Part shown: piece by piece, positions 53,267-62,744 of the stretch | Numbering within the stretch: the stretch's first letter is position 1 | Layout of the letters: each line of letters opens with the position of its first letter | Assembly: GCF_000967495.1 (NCBI RefSeq) | Contig: NZ_JXXU01000022.1 | Coordinates: 1-64,000, forward strand | Origin: Vibrio neptunius | Lineage (GTDB): Bacteria > Pseudomonadota > Gammaproteobacteria > Enterobacterales > Vibrionaceae | DNA length: 64,000 bases | Direction of reading: 5' to 3' | The notes under the pieces: model-generated | Told to the model about the DNA's origin: nothing | The model's database searches: none | What the model saw: only the letters and a program-made list of their open reading frames with translations | Program-made: the position numbers and the translations under genes

Positions 53267-54628
53267 TTACTTGGTTATGATTTCAGGCCCCATTAGTGTC
53301 GTTGGAAGCCAAGTCGATACCCATGGTACGTAAGTAACGATAATGAGGAACAAGAACATGACCGCCACCCAAGGGAGCGCAGCCTTGACAACTTGCATCA
53401 TCGACATCTTAGCGACCCCGGCCGTTACAAACAGGTTGAGCCCAACAGGCGGTGTGATCATCCCTATTTCCATGTTCACGACCATCATGATACCAAGGTG
53501 AATAGGGTCGATGCCCAGTGCAATCGCAATTGGGAACACCAACGGAGCAACAATGATCAGCAGACCCGACGGCTCCATAAACTGACCACCAATCAGAAGC
53601 AAGACATTAACCACGATAAGGAAGGTGATCGGCCCAAGGCCAGCAGATAGCATCGACTCAGTAATCATCTGCGGGATGCGCTCTTCTGTTAGTACGTGCT
53701 TAAGAATCAAGGCATTTGCAATGATAAATAGCAACATAATAGTCAGCTTGCCCGCTTCATACAGCGTATGCTTAGTGTCTTTATGGACAAATGCTTGGAA
53801 GATCTTGACGATGGCTGGCTTGCCATTTTCTTTCTCTGCGAAAGGCCCCATGTCTTTGTAGACGAAGTTCGCAATAAAGAAAGAATAGACCGCTGCAACC
53901 GCTGCGGCTTCAGTCGGCGTGAAAATACCACCGTATATACCGCCTAGAATGATCACAACCAGTAGTAGCCCCCAGCTTGCGTCTTTCGCGGCATCAAACA
54001 TTTCACCCCAGCCAACGAATGGCTGTTTTGGCAGATTTTTCACGCGCGCTGCAATATAGATAGCAATCATCAGCATCACACCCGCCAGAAGACCTGGAAT
54101 CACACCACCGAGGAACATACGACCAACTGACACGTCCGTCGCAGCGGCGTATACAACCATAACGATTGACGGTGGAATTAAGATACCTAACGTACCCGCG
54201 TTACAGATCACTCCAGCAGCAAAGTCTTTGGAGTAACCGTTTTTGATCATACCAGCGATAACGATACTACCGATGGCGACAACCGTGGCTGGAGATGAAC
54301 CAGATAACGCGGCGAACATCATACACGCGACGACAGAAGCCATCGCCAATCCGCCACGAAACCAACCGACCATGGCAATAGCAAAACGAATAATTCGCTT
54401 AGCGACACCACCTGTCGACATAAAGCTTGATGCCAAAATAAAGAATGGAATCGCGAGCAAGGTGTAGTGGCCTGCGAACGCGTTGAACAGGGTTTGGGCT
54501 ACTGAGGCTAAAGAAGCGTCAGAGTGCATCATCAAAAACAGGATGCTCGATAGACCAAGCGATACAGCGATTGGCACACCAATCAGCATAAAGCCAACCA
54601 CCATTACGAATAAAAACAAAATATCCAT
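53267..54628 (-). CDS. dctM: TRAP C4-dicarboxylate transporter large permease DctM
   Basis: The large membrane subunit of a tripartite ATP-independent periplasmic transporter. 453 residues with about twelve hydrophobic segments, beginning DILFLFVMVVGFMLIGVPIAVSLG, with family segments FAALSGSSPATVVAIG and NAGTLGILIPPSIVMV. It uses the sodium gradient to import the substrate delivered by DctP. Three bases separate it from dctQ, so the two are translationally coupled. Confidence 0.93.
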   Translation of the reverse strand: MDILFLFVMVVGFMLIGVPIAVSLGLSSILFLMMHSDASLASVAQTLFNAFAGHYTLLAIPFFILASSFMSTGGVAKRIIRFAIAMVGWFRGGLAMASVVACMMFAALSGSSPATVVAIGSIVIAGMIKNGYSKDFAAGVICNAGTLGILIPPSIVMVVYAAATDVSVGRMFLGGVIPGLLAGVMLMIAIYIAARVKNLPKQPFVGWGEMFDAAKDASWGLLLVVIILGGIYGGIFTPTEAAAVAAVYSFFIANFVYKDMGPFAEKENGKPAIVKIFQAFVHKDTKHTLYEAGKLTIMLLFIIANALILKHVLTEERIPQMITESMLSAGLGPITFLIVVNVLLLIGGQFMEPSGLLIIVAPLVFPIAIALGIDPIHLGIMMVVNMEIGMITPPVGLNLFVTAGVAKMSMMQVVKAALPWVAVMFLFLIIVTYVPWVSTWLPTTLMGPEIITK

Positions 54629-54631
54629 GGC

Positions 54632-55303
54632 TTAGCTCTCCTTGCTCTTATCGTCGGCTTTTTTCGGCTCCATCGCTTCACCAGCGTCTTTGAGCTCTTC
54701 TTTCAGCGCCTCAAGTTCTTCTTCCGCTTCATGACCTGCAATCAAGCGGTCTAATTTACCTGTTGCGATTTCTACGGTGATTTGAATAAAACGGAATGTC
54801 ATCAGCGCCATGCCAATCGGTAGCGCCATATAAGGAATAAAGCGTGGAAGCTTTTCGTAGCGCTCACCTTCATTCAGCCAGTCAGCTAGGAACTGCAATA
54901 TTTCTGGCATCGGAATATCGTCGGTTTCATACCAAGCACGTTCAGTGACAAACGGATACCAATAGTTCCAAGAACCAACCAGAAGAAGAATTGAGAATGC
55001 TAAACAGCAAGCCGCTGCAAGTAACGCGTAGACTTTACGCAGTTGGTCTGGTGCCATGTTGATGATGACATCGACACCAATGTGAAAATGTTTTTTTACG
55101 CCATATGACGCGCCGACCAGAACCATCCAGGCAAAAAGGAAAACGGTGAGCTCAAGAGCCCAAAGAATATTGTCATTAAAGACATATCGAAAAATTACAT
55201 TAGCAAAGGTCAGCAGTGTCATTGCTCCCAAGAAAAACGCAATCAGCGTTTCCTCGATAGCATCTGTCACCTTTCCTATTCTGGCAAAAATTGACTGTTC
55301 CAT
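54632..55303 (-). CDS. dctQ: TRAP C4-dicarboxylate transporter small permease DctQ
   Basis: The small membrane subunit with four membrane helices (about 18-40, 50-70, 92-112 and 155-175). The 223 residues end in a long acidic-basic hydrophilic tail (about 185-223) rich in Glu, Lys and Asp, longer than in many DctQ proteins. It sits between dctP and dctM. Confidence 0.9.
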   Translation of the reverse strand: MEQSIFARIGKVTDAIEETLIAFFLGAMTLLTFANVIFRYVFNDNILWALELTVFLFAWMVLVGASYGVKKHFHIGVDVIINMAPDQLRKVYALLAAACCLAFSILLLVGSWNYWYPFVTERAWYETDDIPMPEILQFLADWLNEGERYEKLPRFIPYMALPIGMALMTFRFIQITVEIATGKLDRLIAGHEAEEELEALKEELKDAGEAMEPKKADDKSKES

Positions 55304-55357
55304 AGTTACATCGCTTTGATCACCCGTTGGCCGCGCCTAACAGGTATTGCAGGGTAA

Positions 55358-55388
55358 AAAGGCCCTCCTCCCGATTCGGAGGGCCAAT
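55358..55388 (-). terminator. Attenuator-like hairpin between dctP and dctQ
   Basis: GGCCCTCC/GGAGGGCC with a nine-base loop, followed on the minus strand by TTTTTACCC. It has the form of an intrinsic terminator, placed after the binding-protein gene and before the permeases. Partial termination would leave DctP in excess, as transporters of this type need. Confidence 0.7.
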
Positions 55389-55413
55389 AGTCAGGGATGT
55401 TTTTATTATCGTG

Positions 55414-56409
55414 TTACTGATTTGAAGCCAGTGCAGCTTCGATTAGGTCAGAGCCGATGTCTTTTTCAAATTTCTTCCAAACAGGTTGCAGCGCAGTAAC
55501 CCACTGTTGACGCTGCTCAGGCGTCAATGTACGTACTTCACCACCCGCTTCGATGATGTTGTTCTTATTCGCTAGGTTCACTTTAGCTGACTCGGCATTA
55601 CGCTGTGCAGTGACTTCCTGAATAATGGTATTCAGTTGCTCACGCTGATCCGCTGGTAGTTTCTTCCAGAAGTCGTTCGAGGTAACCACTAGGTAATCTA
55701 GGATACCGTGGTTGGTTTCTGTAATACCGTCCTGAACTTCAAAGAATTTCTTACCGTAGATGTTTGACCAAGTGTTTTCTTGACCATCAATAACCTTAGT
55801 TTGTAGGCCGCCGTACACTTCTTTAAAAGACATTTTCTGCGGGTTCGCGCCTAGTTGCTCGAACTGCGCCACCAATACATCAGAAGCCTGAACACGGAAT
55901 TTAAGACCTTTCGCATCTTCAGGTGACAATAACGGTTTGTTTGCCGACATTTGCTTCATGCCATTGTGCCAAAAAGCCAAACCTTGCAGACCACGACGCT
56001 TCATTGCATTTTTCAGCTTCTCACCAGACTCTGAGTTCTGGAAACGGTCAACGGCGTCAACATCTTCAAACAGGAATGGCAAATCGAAAATACGGTATTT
56101 CTTGGTGAACTTTTCAAACTTAGAAAGAGAAGGGGCAGCAAGTTGCACGTCACCGTTTAGCAGCGCTTCCAGTACCTTGTTGTCATCATAAAGCGTCGAG
56201 TTCGGGAAAACCTGCATACACACTTTTCCGTTCATCTCTTCGTTAACACGTTTTTCCAGCAGTGAAGCCGCAATACCTTTAGGGTGTTTATCTGTATTCG
56301 TCACGTGGCTGAACTTAATCACAGTCTCACCTGGGTCACAGTTAGCGGCCGCATTAAAACTGGTTACAGCAAGAATCGAAGCCGATAGTAGGGTCAAAGG
56401 CTTTAGCAT
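55414..56409 (-). CDS. dctP: TRAP C4-dicarboxylate-binding protein DctP
   Basis: The periplasmic binding subunit. The start at 56409 (MLKPLTLLSASILAV) has an AAGGAG site. The longer frame to 56478 would run through the sigma-54 promoter and is rejected. 331 residues: a signal peptide cleaved near residue 23 (NAAA-NC), then the TRAP solute-binding fold with KFSHVTNTDKHPKG, the ligand-contacting FRVQASDV with its conserved Arg near 170, and ENTWSNIYGKKFFEVQ near 220. The ligand is probably succinate, malate or fumarate, given the DctBD neighbours. Confidence 0.92.
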   Translation of the reverse strand: MLKPLTLLSASILAVTSFNAAANCDPGETVIKFSHVTNTDKHPKGIAASLLEKRVNEEMNGKVCMQVFPNSTLYDDNKVLEALLNGDVQLAAPSLSKFEKFTKKYRIFDLPFLFEDVDAVDRFQNSESGEKLKNAMKRRGLQGLAFWHNGMKQMSANKPLLSPEDAKGLKFRVQASDVLVAQFEQLGANPQKMSFKEVYGGLQTKVIDGQENTWSNIYGKKFFEVQDGITETNHGILDYLVVTSNDFWKKLPADQREQLNTIIQEVTAQRNAESAKVNLANKNNIIEAGGEVRTLTPEQRQQWVTALQPVWKKFEKDIGSDLIEAALASNQ

Positions 56410-56467
56410 TGTTTTTCTCCTTGTTAATAGAACAACCCCATCACTGGGTGTTGATATATTTATAAGG

Positions 56468-56482
56468 GCAATATCCAAGCCA
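56468..56482 (-). promoter_or_regulatory. Sigma-54 promoter of dctP
   Basis: On the minus strand: TGGC, seven bases, TTGC (TGGCTTGGATATTGC). Both invariant dinucleotides, GG and GC, have the exact 10-base spacing of -24/-12 elements. The predicted start is near 56457, about 48 bases upstream of the dctP start codon. DctD is the evident activator. Confidence 0.8.
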
Positions 56483-56585
56483 ACTTATGAAAATAAATTT
56501 AATCTTTATATTTCAATAAATTAGATTCATACCTATGCGAGAAAACAATGACAAACAGATTTGTTAGATAGAAATGGGTGGAAAG

Positions 56586-56624
56586 TGACACATCGAAACT
56601 TCTCGAATGTGTCATTTTACACAT
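56586..56624. promoter_or_regulatory. Upstream activator site candidates for DctD
   Basis: TGACACAT (56586-56593) and ATGTGTCA (56607-56614) form a perfect inverted repeat. The second half-site also pairs with ACACAT (56619-56624). Their centre is about 143 bases upstream of the predicted dctP transcription start, the usual distance for sigma-54 enhancers. Assignment to DctD is inferred from position. Confidence 0.55.
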
Positions 56625-56654
56625 ATTTAACATTAACTAAACGTTAGACAAACA

Positions 56655-56682
56655 AATGGCAGCGTCAGGCTGCCATTTTTAT
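56655..56682. terminator. Terminator in the malK-like/dctP gap, stronger on the plus strand
   Basis: AAATGGCAGC/GCTGCCATTT with loop GTCAG. On the plus strand it runs into TTTTTATT. On the minus strand the tail is TTTGTTTGTC, adequate to end the sugar ABC operon. A plus-strand transcript using it would have to start in the dctP promoter region. Confidence 0.7.
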
Positions 56683-56692
56683 TACATGAGAT

Positions 56693-56731
56693 TTGAGAGT
56701 CAGCAAGGAGACTGACTGGCTCCCCTCTCAA
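56693..56731. repeat. Branched inverted-repeat element, short copy
   Basis: TTGAGAG (56693-56699) and CTCTCAA (56725-56731) close an outer stem. Inside, TCAG/CTGA forms a second hairpin next to the left arm, followed by a single-stranded C-rich stretch (TGGCTCCC). Its layout resembles the larger element at 56830-56895. Confidence 0.4.
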
Positions 56732-56829
56732 GACAAACACGAATTTCATATTCATGATGATGCTATAAGCATAGTCGCTATTGATTGTTTTATTAAATAA
56801 AGGTTTTTTTAATTAGCCGAATTAAGGGC

Positions 56830-56895
56830 GAACACGCTCCCAACTCGGACAGCAAGCCAGTCCGATTCTCCCCCGTACTGGTTGGGAGCGTGTTC
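56830..56895. repeat. Branched hairpin with perfect 15-bp outer stem downstream of the malK-like gene
   Basis: GAACACGCTCCCAAC (56830-56844) is the exact reverse complement of 56881-56895. Inside, TCGGAC/GTCCGA forms a second stem around AGCAAGCCA. A single-stranded C-rich stretch of 15 bases follows. It begins eight bases after the end of the sugar ABC ATPase gene, so it lies in that mRNA's 3' region. There is no T run directly after it. The rest of the 56410-56902 gap has no ORF worth calling. Confidence 0.7.
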
Positions 56896-56902
56896 AATCT
56901 TA

Positions 56903-58018
56903 TTAATGAAACTCAATTCTTTGTTCTGTTTGTGCATCAAAGAATACCGCTTTTGACAGGTCAAAATGCAGAGGGGCAACCTGACCAACACGAGCGTCAA
57001 ACTCCGGAGACAGTCGACATGCCACCTCCTGACCATTGACCTTAATCATCGCGATAGTATCCGGCCCAGTGGGTTCCAGAACCTCAAGTTGCAAATCAAG
57101 TTGAGTGGTAGCATTCGATTCCTGATTTTGTTTCTCAGTAATGTGCTCTGGACGCAAACCAATCACCACTTCCTTACCATCTTGCTCACGCATTGAGTTA
57201 GGCAAACGGATATGGTGCTCCTGATCGTTACCACCTTTCACTTTAATCACTGGCTTCTGCTCATCATCAAGATCAACCATGGTCTTAATGAAGTTCATCG
57301 ATGGAGAGCCCATAAAACTGGCAACAAACATATTGCTGGGCGTATTGTAGATTTCCTGAGGTGTGCCCAGTTGCTGCAATTCACCATCTTTCATCACGGC
57401 AATGCGATCAGCCAAGGTCATGGCTTCAATCTGATCATGAGTAACATAAACAATGGTGGTATTGAGTTGTTGATGAAGGCGTTTGATCTGATGACGCATT
57501 TCGACACGCAGTTTTGCGTCCAAATTCGATAACGGTTCATCAAACAGATATAACTTAGGTCGGCGCGCTAAGGCTCGTCCCATCGCAACACGCTGACGCT
57601 GACCACCTGATAGCTGTGATGGCTTACGGTCAAGCAGATGGTCGATTTGTAGCACCTCTGCCACACGCTGCACTTCAGCATCGATCTCTGCGTCAGGCAT
57701 TTTACGGATCTTAAGGCCAAACGCGATGTTGCCACGCACTGTCATGTTTGGATACAACGCGTAGGACTGGAAAACCATCGCGATGTCACGATCTTTTGGC
57801 TCCACGACTGAGACATCACGGCCATCGATCACAATTTCACCTGAACTGATGCCTTCTAAACCAGCAATGGTGTTCATCAAAGTTGATTTACCACAGCCCG
57901 ATGGGCCAACTAAAATCAGAAACTCCCCCGAGCCAATGCTGATATCGATTCCCTTAAGAGTTTCCTGTTCCGCTTTTGGATAGGTTTTACGGATCTGTTT
58001 GAGTTCTAAAGTTGCCAT
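56903..58018 (-). CDS. Sugar ABC transporter ATPase, MalK/UgpC type
   Basis: The 371-residue ATPase energises the importer encoded by the next three genes upstream. It has Walker [10 protein letters not shown] near 38, a Q-loop [11 protein letters not shown] near 82, signature [15 protein letters not shown] near 134, Walker [14 protein letters not shown] near 155 and a switch His in VTHDQ. A TOBE/OB regulatory domain follows from about 240. It is the last gene of the operon and corresponds to GtsD of Pseudomonas glucose importers. No maltose genes are nearby, so malK is not used as symbol. Confidence 0.9.
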   Translation of the reverse strand: MATLELKQIRKTYPKAEQETLKGIDISIGSGEFLILVGPSGCGKSTLMNTIAGLEGISSGEIVIDGRDVSVVEPKDRDIAMVFQSYALYPNMTVRGNIAFGLKIRKMPDAEIDAEVQRVAEVLQIDHLLDRKPSQLSGGQRQRVAMGRALARRPKLYLFDEPLSNLDAKLRVEMRHQIKRLHQQLNTTIVYVTHDQIEAMTLADRIAVMKDGELQQLGTPQEIYNTPSNMFVASFMGSPSMNFIKTMVDLDDEQKPVIKVKGGNDQEHHIRLPNSMREQDGKEVVIGLRPEHITEKQNQESNATTQLDLQLEVLEPTGPDTIAMIKVNGQEVACRLSPEFDARVGQVAPLHFDLSKAVFFDAQTEQRIEFH

Positions 58019-58023
58019 TATGA

Positions 58024-58881
58024 TTATCCTTTTACTGATCCGGCGGTCAGGCCACGAACAAAATACTTTCCTGCCAGCACATAAACTAGCAACGTCGGTA
58101 GAGCGGCAATGATAGCCGCGGCCATATCCACGTTGTATTCCTTCACACCTGTGCTGGTATTCACCAAGTTGTTAAGTGCTACCGTAATCGGCTGTGTGTC
58201 GGATCCTGAATACACCACACCAAACAAGAAGTCGTTCCAGATCGATGTGAACTGCCAAATCACGGTCACCATAATGATTGGCGTTGAAAGTGGCAGCAGG
58301 ATTTTGAAGAAGATGGTAAAGAACCCCGCCCCATCCAGCTTCGCTGCTTTGATCAACTCATCAGGAATGCTGATGTAGAAGTTGCGGAAGAACAATGTCG
58401 TAAAGGCCATACCGTAGATAACGTGAACAGTTACCAAACCCGCTGTGGTATTAGCTAAACCCAACTTACCTAGCACCGCCGCCATAGGCAGCAAGATGAC
58501 CTGAAATGGGATAAAACAGCCAAACAGCAATAAGCTAAAGAAGAGGTTCGAACCACGGAACTGCCACTTAGTCACAACATAGCCATTGAAAGCGCCAAGC
58601 AAGGTTGAGATCGCAACAGCAGGTATAACCATCTGGAAAGAGTTCCAGAAATAACCTTTCACACCTTCACATTTCACTCCGGTGCAAGCTCCGTCCCAAG
58701 CTTTATACCAAGCATCAAACACCCACTCTTTAGGTAGGCTCATCAAATTACCCGCTTTGATATCTGGTAAGGTTTTGAATGAAGTGATAACCATGACAAA
58801 CAATGGCATCAGGTAAACCAGACAGAAGAAAATCAGCGCTGAGTATATGAACAGGCGAGCAAAATTCATGTTGTTAGTCAT
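58024..58881 (-). CDS. Sugar ABC transporter permease, MalG type (GtsC-like)
   Basis: A 285-residue inner-membrane permease with six membrane helices and the EAA loop [28 protein letters not shown] near residue 175, which contacts the ATPase. The periplasmic loop near 65 is unusually long and carries a [11 protein letters not shown] segment with two Cys, also seen in GtsC proteins. It overlaps the upstream permease gene by four bases. Confidence 0.88.
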   Translation of the reverse strand: MTNNMNFARLFIYSALIFFCLVYLMPLFVMVITSFKTLPDIKAGNLMSLPKEWVFDAWYKAWDGACTGVKCEGVKGYFWNSFQMVIPAVAISTLLGAFNGYVVTKWQFRGSNLFFSLLLFGCFIPFQVILLPMAAVLGKLGLANTTAGLVTVHVIYGMAFTTLFFRNFYISIPDELIKAAKLDGAGFFTIFFKILLPLSTPIIMVTVIWQFTSIWNDFLFGVVYSGSDTQPITVALNNLVNTSTGVKEYNVDMAAAIIAALPTLLVYVLAGKYFVRGLTAGSVKG

Positions 58882-59819
58882 GATTTCTTCTCCCTAAGTT
58901 CGGAATACAAATACGGCACCAGAATGGCAAGAATTCCGGCTAGCATCATCATGGCACTGGCAGCGCCAAGGCCAATCTGACCACGCGTAAATGAATGGGC
59001 ATACATAAACAGTGCTGGTAGGTCTGAGGAATAACCTGGCCCGCCAGCCGTCATTGCTGTCACTAAATCAAAACTCTTAATCGCAATATGCGATGTAATG
59101 ATTACCGCGCTAAAGAACACTGGCCGCAGACAAGGAAGAATAATTTTCACGTAAATCGTCGGTAGGTTAGCACCATCAATTTGAGCAGCTTTGATGATCG
59201 AGGAATCGATACCACGAAGACCCGCGAGGAACATCGCCATTACAAAACCGGAAGATTGCCATACTGCAGCAATAACCAAGGTATAGACCGCCATATCAGA
59301 GTCAACCAACCAGTCGAATTTGAAGTCTGTAAATCCCCAGTCGTGCATCAGTTTCTCGATGCCCAGACCTGGGTTTAGAATCCATTTCCAAGCCGTACCC
59401 GTGACAATGAAAGACAACGCCATCGGATAGAGATAAATGGTACGAATCGCCCCTTCCTGACGAATATTTTGATCGAGCAATATTGCTAGACCGACACCTA
59501 AGCCGATTGCGACCAGCATAAACAGCAGGCCAAAAATACCTAAGTTTGAAATTGAAGTGATCCAACGGTCGTTGTCCATTAGCTTTTCGTACTGGGTAAA
59601 ACCGACAAAATTAAAGCTAGGTAGAAATCGAGAGTTGGTCATAGATAGTGCGGCAGTCCAGAAGATGTAGCCGTAAATACACACCACAGTAACCAACATG
59701 GTCGGTGCTAATACGATCTTCGGCAGCCAGGTTTGTAGCCTGTCAGCAAAGCTTGGCTTATAGACAGACTGACTTTTTGACCCAGTCAAAACATGCTCCA
59801 TAACGAATCCTTGTGACAC
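58878..59819 (-). CDS. Sugar ABC transporter permease, MalF type (GtsB-like)
   Basis: A 313-residue permease with six membrane helices. The EAA loop is SIIKAAQIDGANLPTIYVKIILP near residue 215. A hydrophilic N-terminal stretch of about 28 residues precedes the first helix. Its ATGA overlap with the next gene shows translational coupling. First of the two permease genes, 87 bp after the binding-protein gene. Confidence 0.88.
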   Translation of the reverse strand: MSQGFVMEHVLTGSKSQSVYKPSFADRLQTWLPKIVLAPTMLVTVVCIYGYIFWTAALSMTNSRFLPSFNFVGFTQYEKLMDNDRWITSISNLGIFGLLFMLVAIGLGVGLAILLDQNIRQEGAIRTIYLYPMALSFIVTGTAWKWILNPGLGIEKLMHDWGFTDFKFDWLVDSDMAVYTLVIAAVWQSSGFVMAMFLAGLRGIDSSIIKAAQIDGANLPTIYVKIILPCLRPVFFSAVIITSHIAIKSFDLVTAMTAGGPGYSSDLPALFMYAHSFTRGQIGLGAASAMMMLAGILAILVPYLYSELREKKS

Positions 59820-59906
59820 TTTTCCTGAAAGTAAGTCTTAGAAGGAAAGGACAAGCAGGCTCCCCACAAGCCTGCCTGCCCTTGGGGGTGACAGAATAAA
59901 GCGCTT

Positions 59907-61154
59907 TTAAATCGCCGCTTTTACTGCTTTCGCCAGTTTCTGCGCGGCATCTTGCGGATTGGCATCTTTGTCATTAAAGAAGTTAGTCACAACGTCAAAG
60001 ATCGCACCTTGTGCGTAACTGGTAGTTGACATGCCGTGCGCCATACTTGGTACGAGATCACCAGATTTCGCCGTCGCTTTAAACTCGTCCATTGAATCCA
60101 GCGCACACTTGTCAAACTTAGACATATCCATATCTAGGCGTACTGGAATAGAACCTTTATTCAGGTTAAACACTTCTTGGAATTTAGGGTCAAGAATGGT
60201 GGCAGCCAGCGCTTTTTGCGCTTGTTGATTACCTGATTCGCCTAGCTCAAAGAAAGCAAAGCTGTCGACATTATGAGTAAATTGACCTGCGGTACCCGGA
60301 GCTGGTACACAGACATAATCTTTACCTGCCACTTTGCCGGCTGCTGAGAATTCGCCCTTCGCCCAATCACCCATGATTTGCATCGCTGCTTCACCATTGA
60401 TCACCATCGAAGTCGCAACGTTCCAGTCACGGCCCGGCGAGTTTGAGTCGATGTAATCATGCATTTTCTGGAATTTGGCAAACACGTCGACCATCTTGTC
60501 GCCAGACAGAACATCCATATCCAGCTCAACAAAGGCTTTGACATAGTCTTCGCTGCCTAAAACATCAAGCGCAACCGCTTCAAACACAGTAGCGTCCTGC
60601 CATGGCTGACCACCGTGGGCCAACGGGATTAAACCAGCTGCTTTAATTTTGTCACCTGCGACAAAAAACTCATCCAAGGTCGTTGGGACTTTTGCGCCCG
60701 CTTTTTCAAATACCGCTGGGTTTGCCCAAAGCCAGTTCACACGGTGAACGTTGACTGGCACAGCGACAAAATCACCATCCCACTTCATGACGTCGGTCAC
60801 CATTTTTGGCACTACGCCATCCCAGTTACCTTTTTCTGCAACGTCATCAAGATTAGTCAGGAAACCCAGACCACCCCACTCTTGAATGTCATGGCCTTTT
60901 ATCTGCGCCGCTGAAGGTGGATTACCTGACACCGCACGAGTTTTCAGTACCGTCATCGCACTTTCACCACCGCCACCAGCAACCGCAAAATCCTTCCAGC
61001 TATGGCCTTGTTCTTCCAGCATGTCTTTCAGAACAGAAATGGATTTAGCTTCGCCACCCGAAGTCCACCAGTGAAGTACTTCAACTTCCCCCGCTTGAGT
61101 CATAGAGGCCGCTGATAGAAGGGATAAGGTAAGTAGGGTTTTATTCATTTTCAT
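59907..61154 (-). CDS. Periplasmic sugar-binding protein, GtsA-like (probably glucose)
   Basis: A 415-residue protein with a signal peptide (cleaved near residue 21, TQAG). The mature N-terminus [16 protein letters not shown] is highly characteristic of glucose/mannose-binding proteins of Pseudomonas and Thermus, where the Trp pair stacks on the sugar. Further on, [26 protein letters not shown] and [10 protein letters not shown] also match that family. The specificity for glucose is inferred from this similarity and from the neighbouring regulator pair. Confidence 0.88.
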   Translation of the reverse strand: MKMNKTLLTLSLLSAASMTQAGEVEVLHWWTSGGEAKSISVLKDMLEEQGHSWKDFAVAGGGGESAMTVLKTRAVSGNPPSAAQIKGHDIQEWGGLGFLTNLDDVAEKGNWDGVVPKMVTDVMKWDGDFVAVPVNVHRVNWLWANPAVFEKAGAKVPTTLDEFFVAGDKIKAAGLIPLAHGGQPWQDATVFEAVALDVLGSEDYVKAFVELDMDVLSGDKMVDVFAKFQKMHDYIDSNSPGRDWNVATSMVINGEAAMQIMGDWAKGEFSAAGKVAGKDYVCVPAPGTAGQFTHNVDSFAFFELGESGNQQAQKALAATILDPKFQEVFNLNKGSIPVRLDMDMSKFDKCALDSMDEFKATAKSGDLVPSMAHGMSTTSYAQGAIFDVVTNFFNDKDANPQDAAQKLAKAVKAAI

Positions 61155-61229
61155 TATTATCTTCCATGTATTGGATTAGACACAGGGCTGACAGCGAACA
61201 AGCCCCTGTTTCATGTGTTCGAAAATGAG

Positions 61230-61258
61230 TGTATAGATTTGTACAGATTAGATTGAAA
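61230..61258 (-). promoter_or_regulatory. Probable promoter of the sugar-binding protein gene
   Basis: On the minus strand, TTTCAA (61258-61253), 17 bases, TATACA (61235-61230). The weak -35 and fair -10 suit an activator-dependent promoter. About 75 bases upstream of the start codon, with a CAGGG/CCCTG-type hairpin (about 61182-61210) in the leader. Confidence 0.5.
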
Positions 61259-61274
61259 CAAACCGTAATAATAA

Positions 61275-61292
61275 TGTAACACCAATGTTACA
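61275..61292. promoter_or_regulatory. Palindrome upstream of the sugar importer promoter
   Basis: TGTAAC-ACCAAT-GTTACA is a perfect inverted repeat abutting the stop codon of the histidine kinase gene and about 17 bases upstream of the proposed -35 box. It is placed as an activator site; the response regulator encoded upstream is the natural candidate. Confidence 0.5.
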
Positions 61293-62741
61293 TCAGACTT
61301 CAAGTGTCGGTGGGATAAAGAGTTGCGCTCTCAAACCGCCTTGTGGGCGATTGCTGATAATGAGATCTCCACCATGCCCATGCAGAATGTTACGGCAGAT
61401 ACCTAAGCCTAAACCGTGGCCTTGGTCATCAGAAGCTAAGCGAAAATACGGCTCAAAAACTGCTTCGAGCTTATCACTTGGTATTCCCGGTCCAACATCG
61501 TCAATCGAGACGGAAATCCATTCATCCGTTACTTCAATCGACACGCTCGCACTATTTCCATATTTAACCGCATTATCGATTAAATTGGTCAACACTCGCT
61601 TAATGGCTAAGGGCTTAGCCACCATAGGTTCCATCTCGATTGGAATGAAAGTGACACAATCACGCTTAAAGTTCATCGGCTCGATTACCGACTGAATCAT
61701 GGCATTGAGATCAATAAAGGCATTGTTCTCGTGTAAATCAGTGTCTTTCACACATTGAAGTGCGCCTTTGACCATCATCTCCAGCTCATCTAAGTCCTGA
61801 TTGAATTTATGACGTTTTTTGTCGTCATCGAGTAGCTCAGCTCTTAAACGTAATCGAGTAATCGGCGTTTTGAGATCATGCGATATAGACGAAAACAGAT
61901 GCTCCCTATCAGCCACATAGCGTCTGATACGCTGCTGCATACGATTAAACGCTCGCGTCGCAGTGACCAGTTCGCTCGCCCCTTCTTCACCTAGTGGCGG
62001 CTGATCAATATCCATGCTCATTTCATTGGCCGCTTTTGCCAAACGCTTTAAGGGTTTGACTTGCCGACGCATTAACAGATAAGTCAGACCAAGCAACAAG
62101 GTCGTCGAGAAGAAGATAAACAGGATCTGCTCTCGACCAATTAAGGTGTCATCTAATGTGACATAGGGTGCGGGAAGTAACGCAGCAATATAGACCCACT
62201 CATTGCTCTTAAGCTCGATCTGTACCACTAGGACGGGAGGATCAATGGGCGATAATGTTAAAGTATGATGCGCCCATGATTTGGGTAAATCACTAAGGTA
62301 GATGTCATTCTTTAGTAGACGAAGATTGTGCGCATGAGAAAAGTCGACTGATATCGAAGACACCTTAGGTAACTTGTCGTTGAGCACAGTTTCCACCGCA
62401 GAAAGTGAGGCTCTTTTTAACTGTGTATCTGGAATTGGCTCAACAATCAGCTTTTCTTTGTTGAATGACACAAAGAAACGCGTACCACCCATATTACGAA
62501 TCTGATCCAGTACAATATGACGATAGCGCGTCGGTAGGGATTGGAAAAATGTCACGGTTGAGGCAAACATGTTCGCCATGCTTTCAGAGGCAGACTGAAT
62601 ACCTGCCAACTCTTTTTGCTTCGATTCGGTATACCAGATAGCCGTGGCAATGCCCTGTGCTAATATCACCGCTAACAACGCTAGCCCTAGAGTACGGGTG
62701 ACCAAGGAATTGGGTTTTAGCCTATGTAATAGAGCGTTCAT
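61293..62741 (-). CDS. Sensor histidine kinase, GtrS-like
   Basis: The 482-residue EnvZ-type kinase has membrane helices near 14-36 and 205-227 flanking a periplasmic sensor region. A HAMP domain (about 228-280) follows, then phospho-acceptor His288 in SSISHDLKTPITRL, N box LTNLIDNAVKYG, G1 DDVGPGI and G2 GHGLGLGI. It lies three bases downstream of the response regulator and directly upstream of the sugar importer. In Pseudomonas the GtrS/GltR pair senses sugar acids and controls the glucose importer; the arrangement here points to a similar role, by inference. Confidence 0.85.
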   Translation of the reverse strand: MNALLHRLKPNSLVTRTLGLALLAVILAQGIATAIWYTESKQKELAGIQSASESMANMFASTVTFFQSLPTRYRHIVLDQIRNMGGTRFFVSFNKEKLIVEPIPDTQLKRASLSAVETVLNDKLPKVSSISVDFSHAHNLRLLKNDIYLSDLPKSWAHHTLTLSPIDPPVLVVQIELKSNEWVYIAALLPAPYVTLDDTLIGREQILFIFFSTTLLLGLTYLLMRRQVKPLKRLAKAANEMSMDIDQPPLGEEGASELVTATRAFNRMQQRIRRYVADREHLFSSISHDLKTPITRLRLRAELLDDDKKRHKFNQDLDELEMMVKGALQCVKDTDLHENNAFIDLNAMIQSVIEPMNFKRDCVTFIPIEMEPMVAKPLAIKRVLTNLIDNAVKYGNSASVSIEVTDEWISVSIDDVGPGIPSDKLEAVFEPYFRLASDDQGHGLGLGICRNILHGHGGDLIISNRPQGGLRAQLFIPPTLEV

Positions 62742-62744
62742 CTA

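Noticed and set aside
56809..57036. A 75-codon minus-strand frame covering the branched hairpin
   Set aside because: It overlaps the end of the sugar ABC ATPase in another frame and runs through the hairpin; the structure explains the sequence better.
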